Below are positions 27,215 to 34,782 of a stretch of DNA of 36,873 bases, one piece after another. The translations under genes and the position numbers were made by a program. Source of the stretch: DATBFX01 sp034667245. Lineage in GTDB: Bacteria > Chloroflexota > Chloroflexia > Thermomicrobiales > UBA6265. How positions within the stretch are numbered: the first letter of the stretch is position 1; every line of letters starts with the position of its first letter. The stretch is from NCBI GenBank assembly GCA_034667245.1, contig JAXDKI010000032.1, positions 1-36,873 on the forward strand. Direction: 5' to 3'. A model generated the notes under the pieces. The model was not told the origin of the DNA. It searched no databases and was given only the letters and a program-made list of their open reading frames with translations.

Positions 27215-28747
27215 TTACGACAGGCTCGTCACGGTGAGGGACTTCCAGCTCCCGGACGGATTCGGCACGAAGCCGGTCACGTTGTCCCGCGTCGCGACGA
27301 TGTAACCCTGATAGAGGAGCACGTCGTAATAGACCTGATCGACCACGGTCGTGGCGACCTGCTGGTAAAGCTCGGCCCGCTGCGTCTGGTCGGCGTTGGC
27401 GCGACCCTGCGCCAGGAGGTCGTCCAGCTTCGGATCGCAGTAGCCGCCCCAGTTGAGCCCGCCATCGCAGCGGAACTGGGCGTACATCGCGTAGTCGGGG
27501 TCGATCAGACGCAGCCAGCCGATCAGCGCGATCTGGTAGTCGTGCTGCTGGACGGCGGCGATGTAGGTCGGCCACTCCGTCGTCTCGACCGAGGCGTCGA
27601 CGCCGTTCTCCTTGAAGACGTTCTGCAGGAACTCCAGGATCTGAATGCGGTTCGGGTCCTCGCTGTGCGTCTTCAGCACGATCGTTAGCTTCTGGCCATC
27701 CTTCTCATAGACGCCGTCCGCGTTTTTCGCCCAACCCGCGTCGGTCAGGAGCTTTGCCGCCGCGGCCGGATCGTAGGCCTGGTCCGCCACGTCGGCGTAC
27801 CACCAGGTGCCGGGAACCAGCGGGGATTTGCCCGGGATGTCCATGCTCTCGTAGATGTCTTGCGAGATCGTGTTTTTGTCGACCAGGTGCGCGAGCGCCC
27901 GGCGGACATTGACGTCGGAGAGGATCGGGTCCTTCGTATTGAAGTTGAGATAGGTGTAGCCGAGCGCGGTCTGCTCGCTCACCGTCACCCCGTCGACCTC
28001 TTTCAAGTGGGCGACGTCCTGCGGCGAGAGGGGAGAGTGGATCAGGTCGAGGTCACCGGTTTCCAGCGCGGTCGCCCGGACGGTGTTGTCCGGGATGATA
28101 AAGAGCTGGACGCCGCTCAGCTTCGGTGCCCCGTTCCAGTAGTCGGCGTTCGCTGTCAACTCGATCTTGCTGTTCCGCTCCCAACTCACGAACTTGAAGG
28201 CGCCGGTGCCGACCGGGTTGTTGGCGAAGTCCTTCGAAGCGTCTTCCGCCACATGCTTGGGCACGATCGCCATGTCCATGTAGCTGAGGAAGGGAGCATA
28301 CGGCTCCTTCAGCTTGAACTGAACCGTCTGGGGATCGGTCGCCGTCACGCTCGTGATCGGAGCGTAGAGCGCGCGGAATGGTGCCGCGAAGTTCTCGTCC
28401 AGGATGGTCTCGAAGGTATAGACGACGTCGTCCGCGGTCAGGTCGGTCCCATCGTGGAACTTGACCCCCTGTCGCAGATGGAAGACCCAGGTTGTGGGGT
28501 CGGGGTTGTCCCAACTCGTCGCGAGCGCAGGTTGCGGGACGAGCGTCGAATCGAGGACGACCAGGCCATCGAAGACGAGGTCCATCAGCCTGAACCCGGA
28601 GGTGTCGTTCGTCAGCCGCGGATCGCCGGTGCCGGCATCGACGTCGAGCCCAGCGCGCAGAACTCCAGACGATTGTGCATGAGCGCGTGTGACCGCGGGA
28701 ACCGCGGCCATAGCAAGAAGGACGAGAACGAGCAGCAGTCGCTTCAT
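27215..28747 (-). CDS. ABC transporter solute-binding protein, family 5
   Basis: The 510-aa extracytoplasmic protein captures the transported solute (peptides or similar compounds) and passes it to the two permeases. A Sec signal peptide is clear: M-K-R-L, a hydrophobic core to residue 20 and a likely A-H-A cleavage site near residue 24. There is no lipobox cysteine, so the protein is not anchored as a lipoprotein. The family 5 pattern is seen in W-V-F-H-L-R-Q-G-V-K-F-H-D-G-T and Y-T-F-E-T-I-L-D. I chose the ATG at 28747, with AGGAGGAG upstream; an earlier in-frame start at 28822 would put 25 polar residues before the signal. It is the first gene of the operon. Confidence 0.95.
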   Translation of the reverse strand: MKRLLLVLVLLAMAAVPAVTRAHAQSSGVLRAGLDVDAGTGDPRLTNDTSGFRLMDLVFDGLVVLDSTLVPQPALATSWDNPDPTTWVFHLRQGVKFHDGTDLTADDVVYTFETILDENFAAPFRALYAPITSVTATDPQTVQFKLKEPYAPFLSYMDMAIVPKHVAEDASKDFANNPVGTGAFKFVSWERNSKIELTANADYWNGAPKLSGVQLFIIPDNTVRATALETGDLDLIHSPLSPQDVAHLKEVDGVTVSEQTALGYTYLNFNTKDPILSDVNVRRALAHLVDKNTISQDIYESMDIPGKSPLVPGTWWYADVADQAYDPAAAAKLLTDAGWAKNADGVYEKDGQKLTIVLKTHSEDPNRIQILEFLQNVFKENGVDASVETTEWPTYIAAVQQHDYQIALIGWLRLIDPDYAMYAQFRCDGGLNWGGYCDPKLDDLLAQGRANADQTQRAELYQQVATTVVDQVYYDVLLYQGYIVATRDNVTGFVPNPSGSWKSLTVTSLS

Positions 28748-28811
28748 CACGCTCCTCCTGGTGTTTGGTTGTATTTCTATTGAGACGAGCGATTCCGTGA
28801 CCCGGTTGCTG

Positions 28812-28841
28812 TAGCTAACCACCTCGTATCGAAGCAGTCAA
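28812..28841 (-). promoter_or_regulatory. Candidate sigma70-type promoter of the transporter operon
   Basis: On the - strand TTGACT (complement of 28836-28841) is followed after 18 bases by TAGCTA (complement of 28812-28817). The -35 box matches the consensus in five of six positions, the -10 box is poor. It lies 65 bases upstream of the solute-binding protein start. This is a weak, position-supported call. Confidence 0.3.
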
Positions 28842-28915
28842 GGACGGCCTGTCACATTCTGACTGAACCCCGCCGGCCCTTGGCCGATCATCGCTACACA
28901 CCGATCCAAACGATA

Positions 28916-28996
28916 AGAGGTCCTTCGCTTACGCTCAGGATGACCGCGAGAGGAGCATCCTCCCTTGAGTCATCCTGAGTGAAGCGAAGGACCTCT
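28916..28996. repeat. Long inverted repeat H (GAGGTCCTTCGCTT family)
   Basis: The left arm at 28916-28944 begins AGAGGTCCTTCGCTTACG and ends CAGGATGAC; the right arm at 28969-28996 begins GTCATCCTGAG and ends GCGAAGGACCTCT. The arms pair almost completely, interrupted only at the centre of each arm (CGTAA against TGAA). The 24-base middle contains a smaller inverted repeat (GAGGA-GCA-TCCTC). It lies between the dehydrogenase gene end and the promoter region of the transporter operon. I recall similar AGGTCCTTCGCT...CAGGATGAC units scattered in other bacterial genomes; there is one copy here. Confidence 0.8.
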
Positions 28997-29051
28997 CCTT
29001 CGTGTTCGCCCTATACGCCGTCACATTACGGCCGCGGCGTCCCCAGAGCTG

Positions 29052-30614
29052 TTAGATCCGCTCGCCGATGGCCTTCACTTCCACGAAGTTGTAGAGGTAG
29101 TCGGGGCCGCCCGCCTTCGAGTTGGTACCGCTCAGCTTGATCCCGGCGAACGGGTGGACGCCCACCATCGCGCCGGTGCACTTGCGGTTGAGATAGAGGT
29201 TGCCGACGTCGAACTCGTCCCGCGCCCGCTCGAGGATGGCGCGATCCCGCGCGTAGACCGAGCCGGTCAGCCCGTACTCCGTGTCGTTGGTGATCGCCAA
29301 CGCCTCGTCGAAGTCGGCCGCCTTCACAATCGCCAGCACCGGTCCAAAGATCTCTTCGCAGGCGATGCGCGCCGTCGGCGGCACGTCGGCGAAGATCGTC
29401 GGCGGCACGTAGTAGCCGTACGTGTCCGGTCGCTCGCCCTGATAGACCAGCCGCCCTTCGTGCTTGCCGATCTCGATGTAGCGGAGGATCGACTCGTACT
29501 GCTTCTGATCGACGACGGCGCCGACCGTCGCCTCACCCTCCAGACCGGAGCCGACTTTCACCAGCCGCCGCGTCCGCTCCACCACACCCGCGACAACGTC
29601 GTCGTAGACGTCGGCGTGGACGATCGCCCGCGAGCAGGCCGAGCACTTCTGACCCGAGAATCCGAAGGCCGAGGTCACGATCCCCTCGATCGCGGCGTCC
29701 ACGTCGGCGCTCGCATCGACGACGATCGCGTCCTTGCCGCCCATCTCGGCCGTCACCCGCTTCAACCAGCGCTGCCCCGGCTGGACCTTCGCCGCCCGCT
29801 CGTAAATGCGGACACCGACATCCTTCGAGCCGGTGAAGGCGACGAAGCGCGTCTGCGGGTGATCGACGAGCGGATCTCCGATGTCGGCGCCGTCGCCCGG
29901 CAGGTAATTGACCACTCCCGCCGGCACACCCGCCTCGTCCATGATCTCGACCATCTTGGCCCCGATCACGGGTGTGTTGCTCGCCGGTTTGAGGACTACG
30001 GCGTTCCCGACCGAGACCGGCGCCATCGTCATCCCGGTCAGGATCGCGCACGGGAAGTTCCAAGGCGGGATGACGACGCCCACCCCGAGCGGCTGATACC
30101 GATAGTCGTTCGCCTCGTTCTCGAGGTGCGCGAGGTCGAGCGGGTTGGTCAGTTTGAGCGCGTGGCGGCCGTACCACTCGAGGAAATCGATTGCCTCGGA
30201 GACCTCCCCCTCCGCCTCGTCCCAGGCCTTGTCGAGCTCGTAGACCATCCAGGCCGCCAGCTCCAGCTTCCGCCGCCGGACGATCCCCGCCATCCGGAAG
30301 AGGACGCTCGCTCGCCCCTCGGCCGGTATCTTGCGCCACGACGCGAAGGCGTTCGCCGCCGCCGCGATCGCATCCTCAACGTCGGACGGTCGCGCCTTTG
30401 CAGCCTCGCCGACGACCTGATCCGGGTTGCCCGGATTGATCGACTTGATCCACGCCCCGGTCTCGCGCCGCTCCCCGCCGATGATCAGCGGATAGCGCTG
30501 ACCTAGTTGCCGCTCAACGCACTTCAGCGCATCGCGCATCGCATCGCGGTTCTCTTCCACCGAAAAATCGAGCGATGGTTCGTTCGAGAACGGACCTCTC
30601 ATCGTTGACGCCAT
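29052..30614 (-). CDS. rocA: L-glutamate gamma-semialdehyde dehydrogenase (RocA/PruA type)
   Basis: The enzyme oxidises glutamate semialdehyde, in equilibrium with pyrroline-5-carboxylate, to glutamate with NAD+, the last step of proline and arginine catabolism. The 520-aa length and the N-terminal R-Y-P-L-I-I-G-G-E-R-R fit the Bacillus RocA type. The aldehyde dehydrogenase signature is complete: P-W-N-F-P at 184-188, general base Glu290 (A-E-M-G-G-K) and catalytic Cys324 (G-Q-K-C-S-A-C-S-R). GGAGA precedes the ATG. No proline dehydrogenase gene is in the window. It may serve the amino-acid-type transporter operon downstream by feeding glutamate, which is inference from proximity. Confidence 0.95.
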   Translation of the reverse strand: MASTMRGPFSNEPSLDFSVEENRDAMRDALKCVERQLGQRYPLIIGGERRETGAWIKSINPGNPDQVVGEAAKARPSDVEDAIAAAANAFASWRKIPAEGRASVLFRMAGIVRRRKLELAAWMVYELDKAWDEAEGEVSEAIDFLEWYGRHALKLTNPLDLAHLENEANDYRYQPLGVGVVIPPWNFPCAILTGMTMAPVSVGNAVVLKPASNTPVIGAKMVEIMDEAGVPAGVVNYLPGDGADIGDPLVDHPQTRFVAFTGSKDVGVRIYERAAKVQPGQRWLKRVTAEMGGKDAIVVDASADVDAAIEGIVTSAFGFSGQKCSACSRAIVHADVYDDVVAGVVERTRRLVKVGSGLEGEATVGAVVDQKQYESILRYIEIGKHEGRLVYQGERPDTYGYYVPPTIFADVPPTARIACEEIFGPVLAIVKAADFDEALAITNDTEYGLTGSVYARDRAILERARDEFDVGNLYLNRKCTGAMVGVHPFAGIKLSGTNSKAGGPDYLYNFVEVKAIGERI

Positions 30615-30634
30615 GACTTCTCCTTCGATTCATC

Positions 30635-30649
30635 TCCGGTATGTCCGGA
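30635..30649. promoter_or_regulatory. Inverted repeat upstream of the dehydrogenase gene
   Basis: TCCGG-TATGT-CCGGA is a perfect 5-bp inverted repeat with a 5-base centre, located 21 bases before the dehydrogenase ATG. The position would suit an operator or a small hairpin in the leader. It is short, and in GC-rich DNA such matches arise often by chance. Confidence 0.3.
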
Positions 30650-30689
30650 TTCCTTATTGATAACTGGGCTGCCCCACACGCAGCCGCAC

Positions 30690-30732
30690 CGTAGGGGCGC
30701 ACCGGGTGCCCTCTGGGCGTTGCGCCCCTACG
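30690..30732. repeat. GTAGGGG palindrome F (perfect 12-bp arms)
   Basis: Left arm CGTAGGGGCGCA (30690-30701) and right arm TGCGCCCCTACG (30721-30732) are perfect inverted repeats with a 19-base centre that contains GGGTGCCC and CTGGGCG. The reverse complement of 30695-30731 matches 24210-24246 at 33 of 37 positions. The TAG stop of the beta-propeller gene (complement of 30728-30730) lies within the right arm. Confidence 0.9.
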
Positions 30733-33700
30733 ATGTAACCAACCCGACGGTCGGCAACCCGGCCGCCTGGATCGCCTGGTTGAGTGCCGCTACCTCCGTC
30801 CGGTCGATCTCCTCCAATCGCGCGACGATCTCGTCGAGCTGCGCGGTGTACGCCGCGAAAACTTCGCGCGCCTGGCGTGGCGGCGCGTAGTCTGCGCCGT
30901 CTACCGAGTCGAAGAGCGCGTTCAGCTTCTCGTGCAGCCCACTCGGCCAGAGCTGCGACTGCTTCATATTGACGTCGATCAGCTTCGGCCGCAACTCACG
31001 GACCGTAGCCGTGATCGCGGCTGCCGCGTCGCGGATCGCGGGATCATCCGTCCGCTTCTCCCAGACCGCCACCTGGGCCAGCAATCCGTCGATCGCGTTC
31101 AACGTTTCGTTCGTCCGCGAGAGCGAATCGCGGATCTGGAGCATCATATCCCGCTGCGCCACCAGGTCCTCCGCGCTCGTCTCGATCCGCGGGTCCGGCT
31201 GCACCTCGAACTCTCGCGTCTGGGTCTCGCCGTCGACCGTCAGTCGGACTTGATAGGTGCCCGGTACGACCAGTGGCCCGTCCGTCCGATCCCAGGTCTG
31301 CAGGTCTTCTCCGGTCGCCTTCGTCGCACCCGGATAGCGCAGGTTCCAGACGAATCGGTTGACTCCCGGCGAAACCGGCGGACGCGGCGCCTTCTCGTCG
31401 GCGCTGCTGTAGCGACGGATCTCCTCCTCGCCGTCGAGGAAGGTCAACGTGACCTCACCAGCAGGTTTCTCGCGCAGGTAGTAGTGGACGACAACCCCGT
31501 CCGGCGGATTGGCGCCGGCGGTGAGGAGCTTGGCACCGGTCGTCCCGTCGGGTCGCTCGACCACGTCGTGCAACGTGATGCTCGTGTCGGCGTGACCGTA
31601 GTTCACCATGCCGCGCACCGGGTCGCCGCCGAACCCGGTGTAGCGCCGCAACCGGACCGTTGGGCGCGGCGCGAAGAGGTGAGCCGGAGCACCCTCGAGC
31701 TCGTCTGCGAGTTGGTAGAGCGGCGTCAGATCGTCGAGGATCCAGAACGAGCGGCCATGCGTGGCGACGACCATCTCGACGCCCTTGATCACGAGATCGT
31801 GGATCGGCACGACCGGCAGGTTCCCGCCGAGCCGCCGCCAGTGCCCGCCGTCGTCGAATGAGACATAAAGGCCCGTCTCAGTGCCGGCGTAGAGCAGCCC
31901 GCGCCGGTTCGGGTCCTCGCGGATGACCCGCGTGAACTCGTCGTCGGGGATCCCGTTCGTGATCTTCGTCCAGGTCGCGCCGTGGTCGGTCGTCTTGTAG
32001 AGGTAGGGGCGAGTGTCGTCGTGCTTGTACCGCGTCGCCGCGACGTAGGCGCAGCCCTCCTCATGCGGCGAGACTTCGGCGATGCTGATCAGTGCCCACT
32101 CGGGGAGGTCGGGCGGCGTGACGTTCCGCCAGGTCTTCCCGCCATCCTCCGAAAGATGGACCAACCCGTCGTCCGTCCCGGCCCAGAAGACCCCCGCCCG
32201 GTGCGCCGACTCGGCCAGCGCGAAGATCGTGCAGTAGACCTCGGCTCCCGTGTTGTCGCGTGTGATCGGTCCACCGGATGCCATCAGCTTCTCCGGATCG
32301 TTCCGCGTCAGATCGGGACTGATTACCTCGAAACTCGACCCGAGATCGCTCGACCGGAAGAGGACGTTGCCGGCGACGTAGAGGTCGTGCGGAGCGTGTT
32401 GCGAGAACATGATCGGGAAGGTCCATTGCAACCGGTACTTGAGCGACTCCGCGCCGGCTCCCCACCCGTACAGATCGGGCCAGACGGTGATGTTGCGGAC
32501 CTGCCCCGTCCGATTGTCGTAGTGGGTCATGATGTCGTTGTAGATGTGGCGCCCCTGCGGGCCGGAGGCGACGATGTGCCACGGCTCGTCCGGCTTGATC
32601 GCGATGTAGCCGCTCTCGCCGCCGCCCGGCGAGTACCAGGTCCGCTCGTGGATGGCCGCGTCGGTCGTCTGACTCGGGACCGAGATCGCGCTGTTGTCCT
32701 GCTGCGATCCGTAGACGCGGTAGGGGAACTGGTCGTCGGTCGTCACGTGGTAGAGCTGGGCGGTCGCTTGGTTGAGGATCGTCGTCCAGGTCGCGCCGCC
32801 GTTGAAGGAGACGCAGGCGCCGCCGTCGTCACCCTTGATCATCCGCTGGTTGTCGTGCGGATCGATCCAGAGCGCGTGCTCGTCGCCGTGCTGCGTCGGC
32901 AACCGTGTGAACGTCGCGCCGGCGTCGATCGACTTCCAGATTCCGTAGTTCTGGACGTAGACCGTGTCGGGGTCCTGTGTGTCGGCGGTGATGTGCATGT
33001 AGTACCAGGGCCGCGTCCGCAGCAGCGACTGCTCGCTCAACCGCAGCCAGGTCTCGCCGCCGTCGTCCGACCGAAAAACCGCTCCGTCCTCCGCCTCGAT
33101 GACCGCCCAGACCCGCCCGGGTCGCGCCCGCGACGCCACGATCCCCATCTTGCCGAGGAGCCCGCTCGGCAACCCCGGCCGCCGCGTGATCTCCTCCCAG
33201 CTATCGCCTCCGTCGTTCGAACGGAACAGTCCGCACTCCTCACCGCCCGAGACGAGCGCGTGCGGATACCGCTGCGCCTGCCAGATGACGGCGTAGAGGA
33301 GGCGCGGATTGTTCGGGTCCATCGAGACGTCGTGCGACCCGGCGCGCGGACTTCGGTAGAGCACCTTCTCCCACGTCTCGCCGCCATCCTTCGACCGGAA
33401 AACGCCGCGCTCCTCGTTTGGCCCCCAGGCATGACCGAGCGCCGCGACGTAGACCAGATCGGGATTCTGCGGATGAATCTGGATCTTCCCGATGTGCCGG
33501 GTGTCTTTCAACCCGACATTGCGCCAGGTCTTCCCGCCGTCGGTCGACTTATAGACGCCGTCGCCGTGCGAGACGTTGCCGCGGATCGTCGTCTCCCCCG
33601 TCCCGGCGTAGATCACATTCGGATCCGACTCCGACACCGCGATCGCCCCGACCGCGGCGGTGTTGAAGGAGCCGTCCGAGACGTTCCGCCAAGTCAAACC

Positions 33701-33883
33701 GCCATCAACCGTCTTCCAGACCCCACCCGCGCAGGCCCCGAAGTAGAACGTCAACCGATCCGACACATCCCCCGCGACGGCAACTACGCGCCCGCCCCGG
33801 TGCGGTCCGATCGACCGCCATTCCAACGAGCTCAGGAGGCTGTCTTGCAACGTCCGCATTGCCGGTGATTCAGCGGTGGTCAT
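30728..33883 (-). CDS. Asp-box (BNR/sortilin-like) beta-propeller protein
   Basis: The 1051-aa protein carries about eleven Asp-box hairpins of the form S-x-D-x-G-x-T-W (for example K-S-T-D-G-G-K-T-W and L-S-E-D-G-G-K-T-W) spread over residues 55-700, so it folds as one or two beta-propellers like sortilin/VPS10 or BNR glycosidases. Residues about 720-900 look beta-rich with an immunoglobulin-like segment (V-P-G-T-Y-Q-V-R-L-T-V-D-G), and residues 900-1045 are helical, perhaps a coiled coil. The N-terminus has no signal peptide or membrane segment, although related proteins are commonly exported. No glycosidase catalytic residues can be assigned, so the name glycosyl hydrolase would be unsafe. 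The start has AAGGG nine to ten bases upstream. Confidence 0.88.
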   Translation of the reverse strand: MTTAESPAMRTLQDSLLSSLEWRSIGPHRGGRVVAVAGDVSDRLTFYFGACAGGVWKTVDGGLTWRNVSDGSFNTAAVGAIAVSESDPNVIYAGTGETTIRGNVSHGDGVYKSTDGGKTWRNVGLKDTRHIGKIQIHPQNPDLVYVAALGHAWGPNEERGVFRSKDGGETWEKVLYRSPRAGSHDVSMDPNNPRLLYAVIWQAQRYPHALVSGGEECGLFRSNDGGDSWEEITRRPGLPSGLLGKMGIVASRARPGRVWAVIEAEDGAVFRSDDGGETWLRLSEQSLLRTRPWYYMHITADTQDPDTVYVQNYGIWKSIDAGATFTRLPTQHGDEHALWIDPHDNQRMIKGDDGGACVSFNGGATWTTILNQATAQLYHVTTDDQFPYRVYGSQQDNSAISVPSQTTDAAIHERTWYSPGGGESGYIAIKPDEPWHIVASGPQGRHIYNDIMTHYDNRTGQVRNITVWPDLYGWGAGAESLKYRLQWTFPIMFSQHAPHDLYVAGNVLFRSSDLGSSFEVISPDLTRNDPEKLMASGGPITRDNTGAEVYCTIFALAESAHRAGVFWAGTDDGLVHLSEDGGKTWRNVTPPDLPEWALISIAEVSPHEEGCAYVAATRYKHDDTRPYLYKTTDHGATWTKITNGIPDDEFTRVIREDPNRRGLLYAGTETGLYVSFDDGGHWRRLGGNLPVVPIHDLVIKGVEMVVATHGRSFWILDDLTPLYQLADELEGAPAHLFAPRPTVRLRRYTGFGGDPVRGMVNYGHADTSITLHDVVERPDGTTGAKLLTAGANPPDGVVVHYYLREKPAGEVTLTFLDGEEEIRRYSSADEKAPRPPVSPGVNRFVWNLRYPGATKATGEDLQTWDRTDGPLVVPGTYQVRLTVDGETQTREFEVQPDPRIETSAEDLVAQRDMMLQIRDSLSRTNETLNAIDGLLAQVAVWEKRTDDPAIRDAAAAITATVRELRPKLIDVNMKQSQLWPSGLHEKLNALFDSVDGADYAPPRQAREVFAAYTAQLDEIVARLEEIDRTEVAALNQAIQAAGLPTVGLVTS

Positions 33884-33933
33884 CGTGAGAAACCCTTCTC
33901 CTTATCAATGCCGAGTCGGATTGACCGCGCTCT

Positions 33934-33966
33934 GACGCCCCGCGGCGCGTCCCTACGACGCCGCGG
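33934..33966. repeat. Degenerate repeat half-arm G with an 8-bp hairpin
   Basis: GCGCGTCCCTACGACG resembles the right arm of the GTAGGGG repeats with one change. It is enclosed in a separate perfect inverted repeat, CCGCGGCG (33940-33947) and CGCCGCGG (33959-33966), with the loop CGTCCCTACGA. It lies in the 162-base gap between the YjdF-like and beta-propeller genes and could also be a weak terminator for the former. Family membership is uncertain. Confidence 0.4.
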
Positions 33967-34045
33967 CGACCCGATGGACCGTGGGATCATGATCTTCGCA
34001 ATCGGCGAGGTCGCCGGAGGGGATAATACCCGCGCTCGTGGTTGC

Positions 34046-34684
34046 TTACGCTCCCTGGTGCCGTCGCGGCCAGAACCACCATGCCGTGACCACCGCCGCC
34101 AGCACCGACCCCGTCAACCCGAGCGCGAGGTCCCCGAGCGTGTCGGTGTACGCCGTCGCCAGCTCCGGCGAGTTGCGGACGAAGGTGTAGTATTCGGCGA
34201 ACTCCCAGATCACCGCCGTCACACACCCAAACCCGACCGCCAATCCCGCCGTGCTCAGCTTCCCGACCGGTAACCGCAACAGCAACTGCCCGAACCCTGC
34301 CACCAGGATCGCCCAATTGAGGAAGTGATTGAAGTCGTCCCACCTATCGATCGTGTCGTAGAGATCGAGGGCGTTCCCCGACGTGTCGATCAAGAACGGC
34401 AACACCAACAGAATATCGAGCGCATACGGATACGCCGGCGCCCGCCCCTGCCGCCGGCTCACGATCCACCAGATGACCGGCACCAGTAACGTCGAGATCG
34501 GGTACGTCAGCGCCCGCCCCGCCATCGCCTTCCCCTGGAACTGCGGCAAATCCGAGCGGATCACCGCAAACAGGAGCAGCCCGACCAAAGCCGCCTTGAC
34601 GGCTAAATTGAGCCAGAATGCAGCTGGGCGTCCTGATGCGGTCCGCCCCGTCTCGAATCGATGACCGGCGCGATCGACTGCCAT
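34046..34684 (-). CDS. YjdF/DUF2238-like membrane protein
   Basis: The 212-aa protein has about six hydrophobic segments. Conserved polar residues within and between them fit the YjdF/DUF2238 pattern: D-R-W-D-D-F-N-H-F-L-N-W around residues 114-125, V-I-W-E-F-A-E-Y-Y near 160 and D-T-L-G-D-L-A-L near 182. The acidic and His residues near the membrane suggest metal binding or transport, but no function is known to me. I chose the ATG at 34684, with AGGAAGG five bases upstream; a GTG two codons earlier is possible. It is isolated between the Fic and beta-propeller genes. Confidence 0.78.
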   Translation of the reverse strand: MAVDRAGHRFETGRTASGRPAAFWLNLAVKAALVGLLLFAVIRSDLPQFQGKAMAGRALTYPISTLLVPVIWWIVSRRQGRAPAYPYALDILLVLPFLIDTSGNALDLYDTIDRWDDFNHFLNWAILVAGFGQLLLRLPVGKLSTAGLAVGFGCVTAVIWEFAEYYTFVRNSPELATAYTDTLGDLALGLTGSVLAAVVTAWWFWPRRHQGA

Positions 34685-34782
34685 GGTCACCTTCCTGCCG
34701 TGGTTGCTCCACTCAACTCTGCTGATTACTGACTTGATACGGCGACTACGCTACACCCATCCGTTGCGTCCCACAAGAGACA

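Noticed and set aside
28965..28985. A HAIR-like (HspR) operator, CTTGAGT followed after seven bases by AGTGAAG
   Set aside because: The second arm is not the required ACTCAAG, and the bases belong to inverted repeat H, far from the chaperone genes.
4245..30732. The GTAGGGG hairpins as intrinsic terminators
   Set aside because: None is followed by a T-run on the transcribed strand, and several lie inside apparent operons.
31982..33868. A 628-codon open frame on the + strand opposite the beta-propeller gene
   Set aside because: The - strand encodes repeated Asp-boxes in frame; the + strand translation is Arg/Val/Asp-rich without domain patterns.
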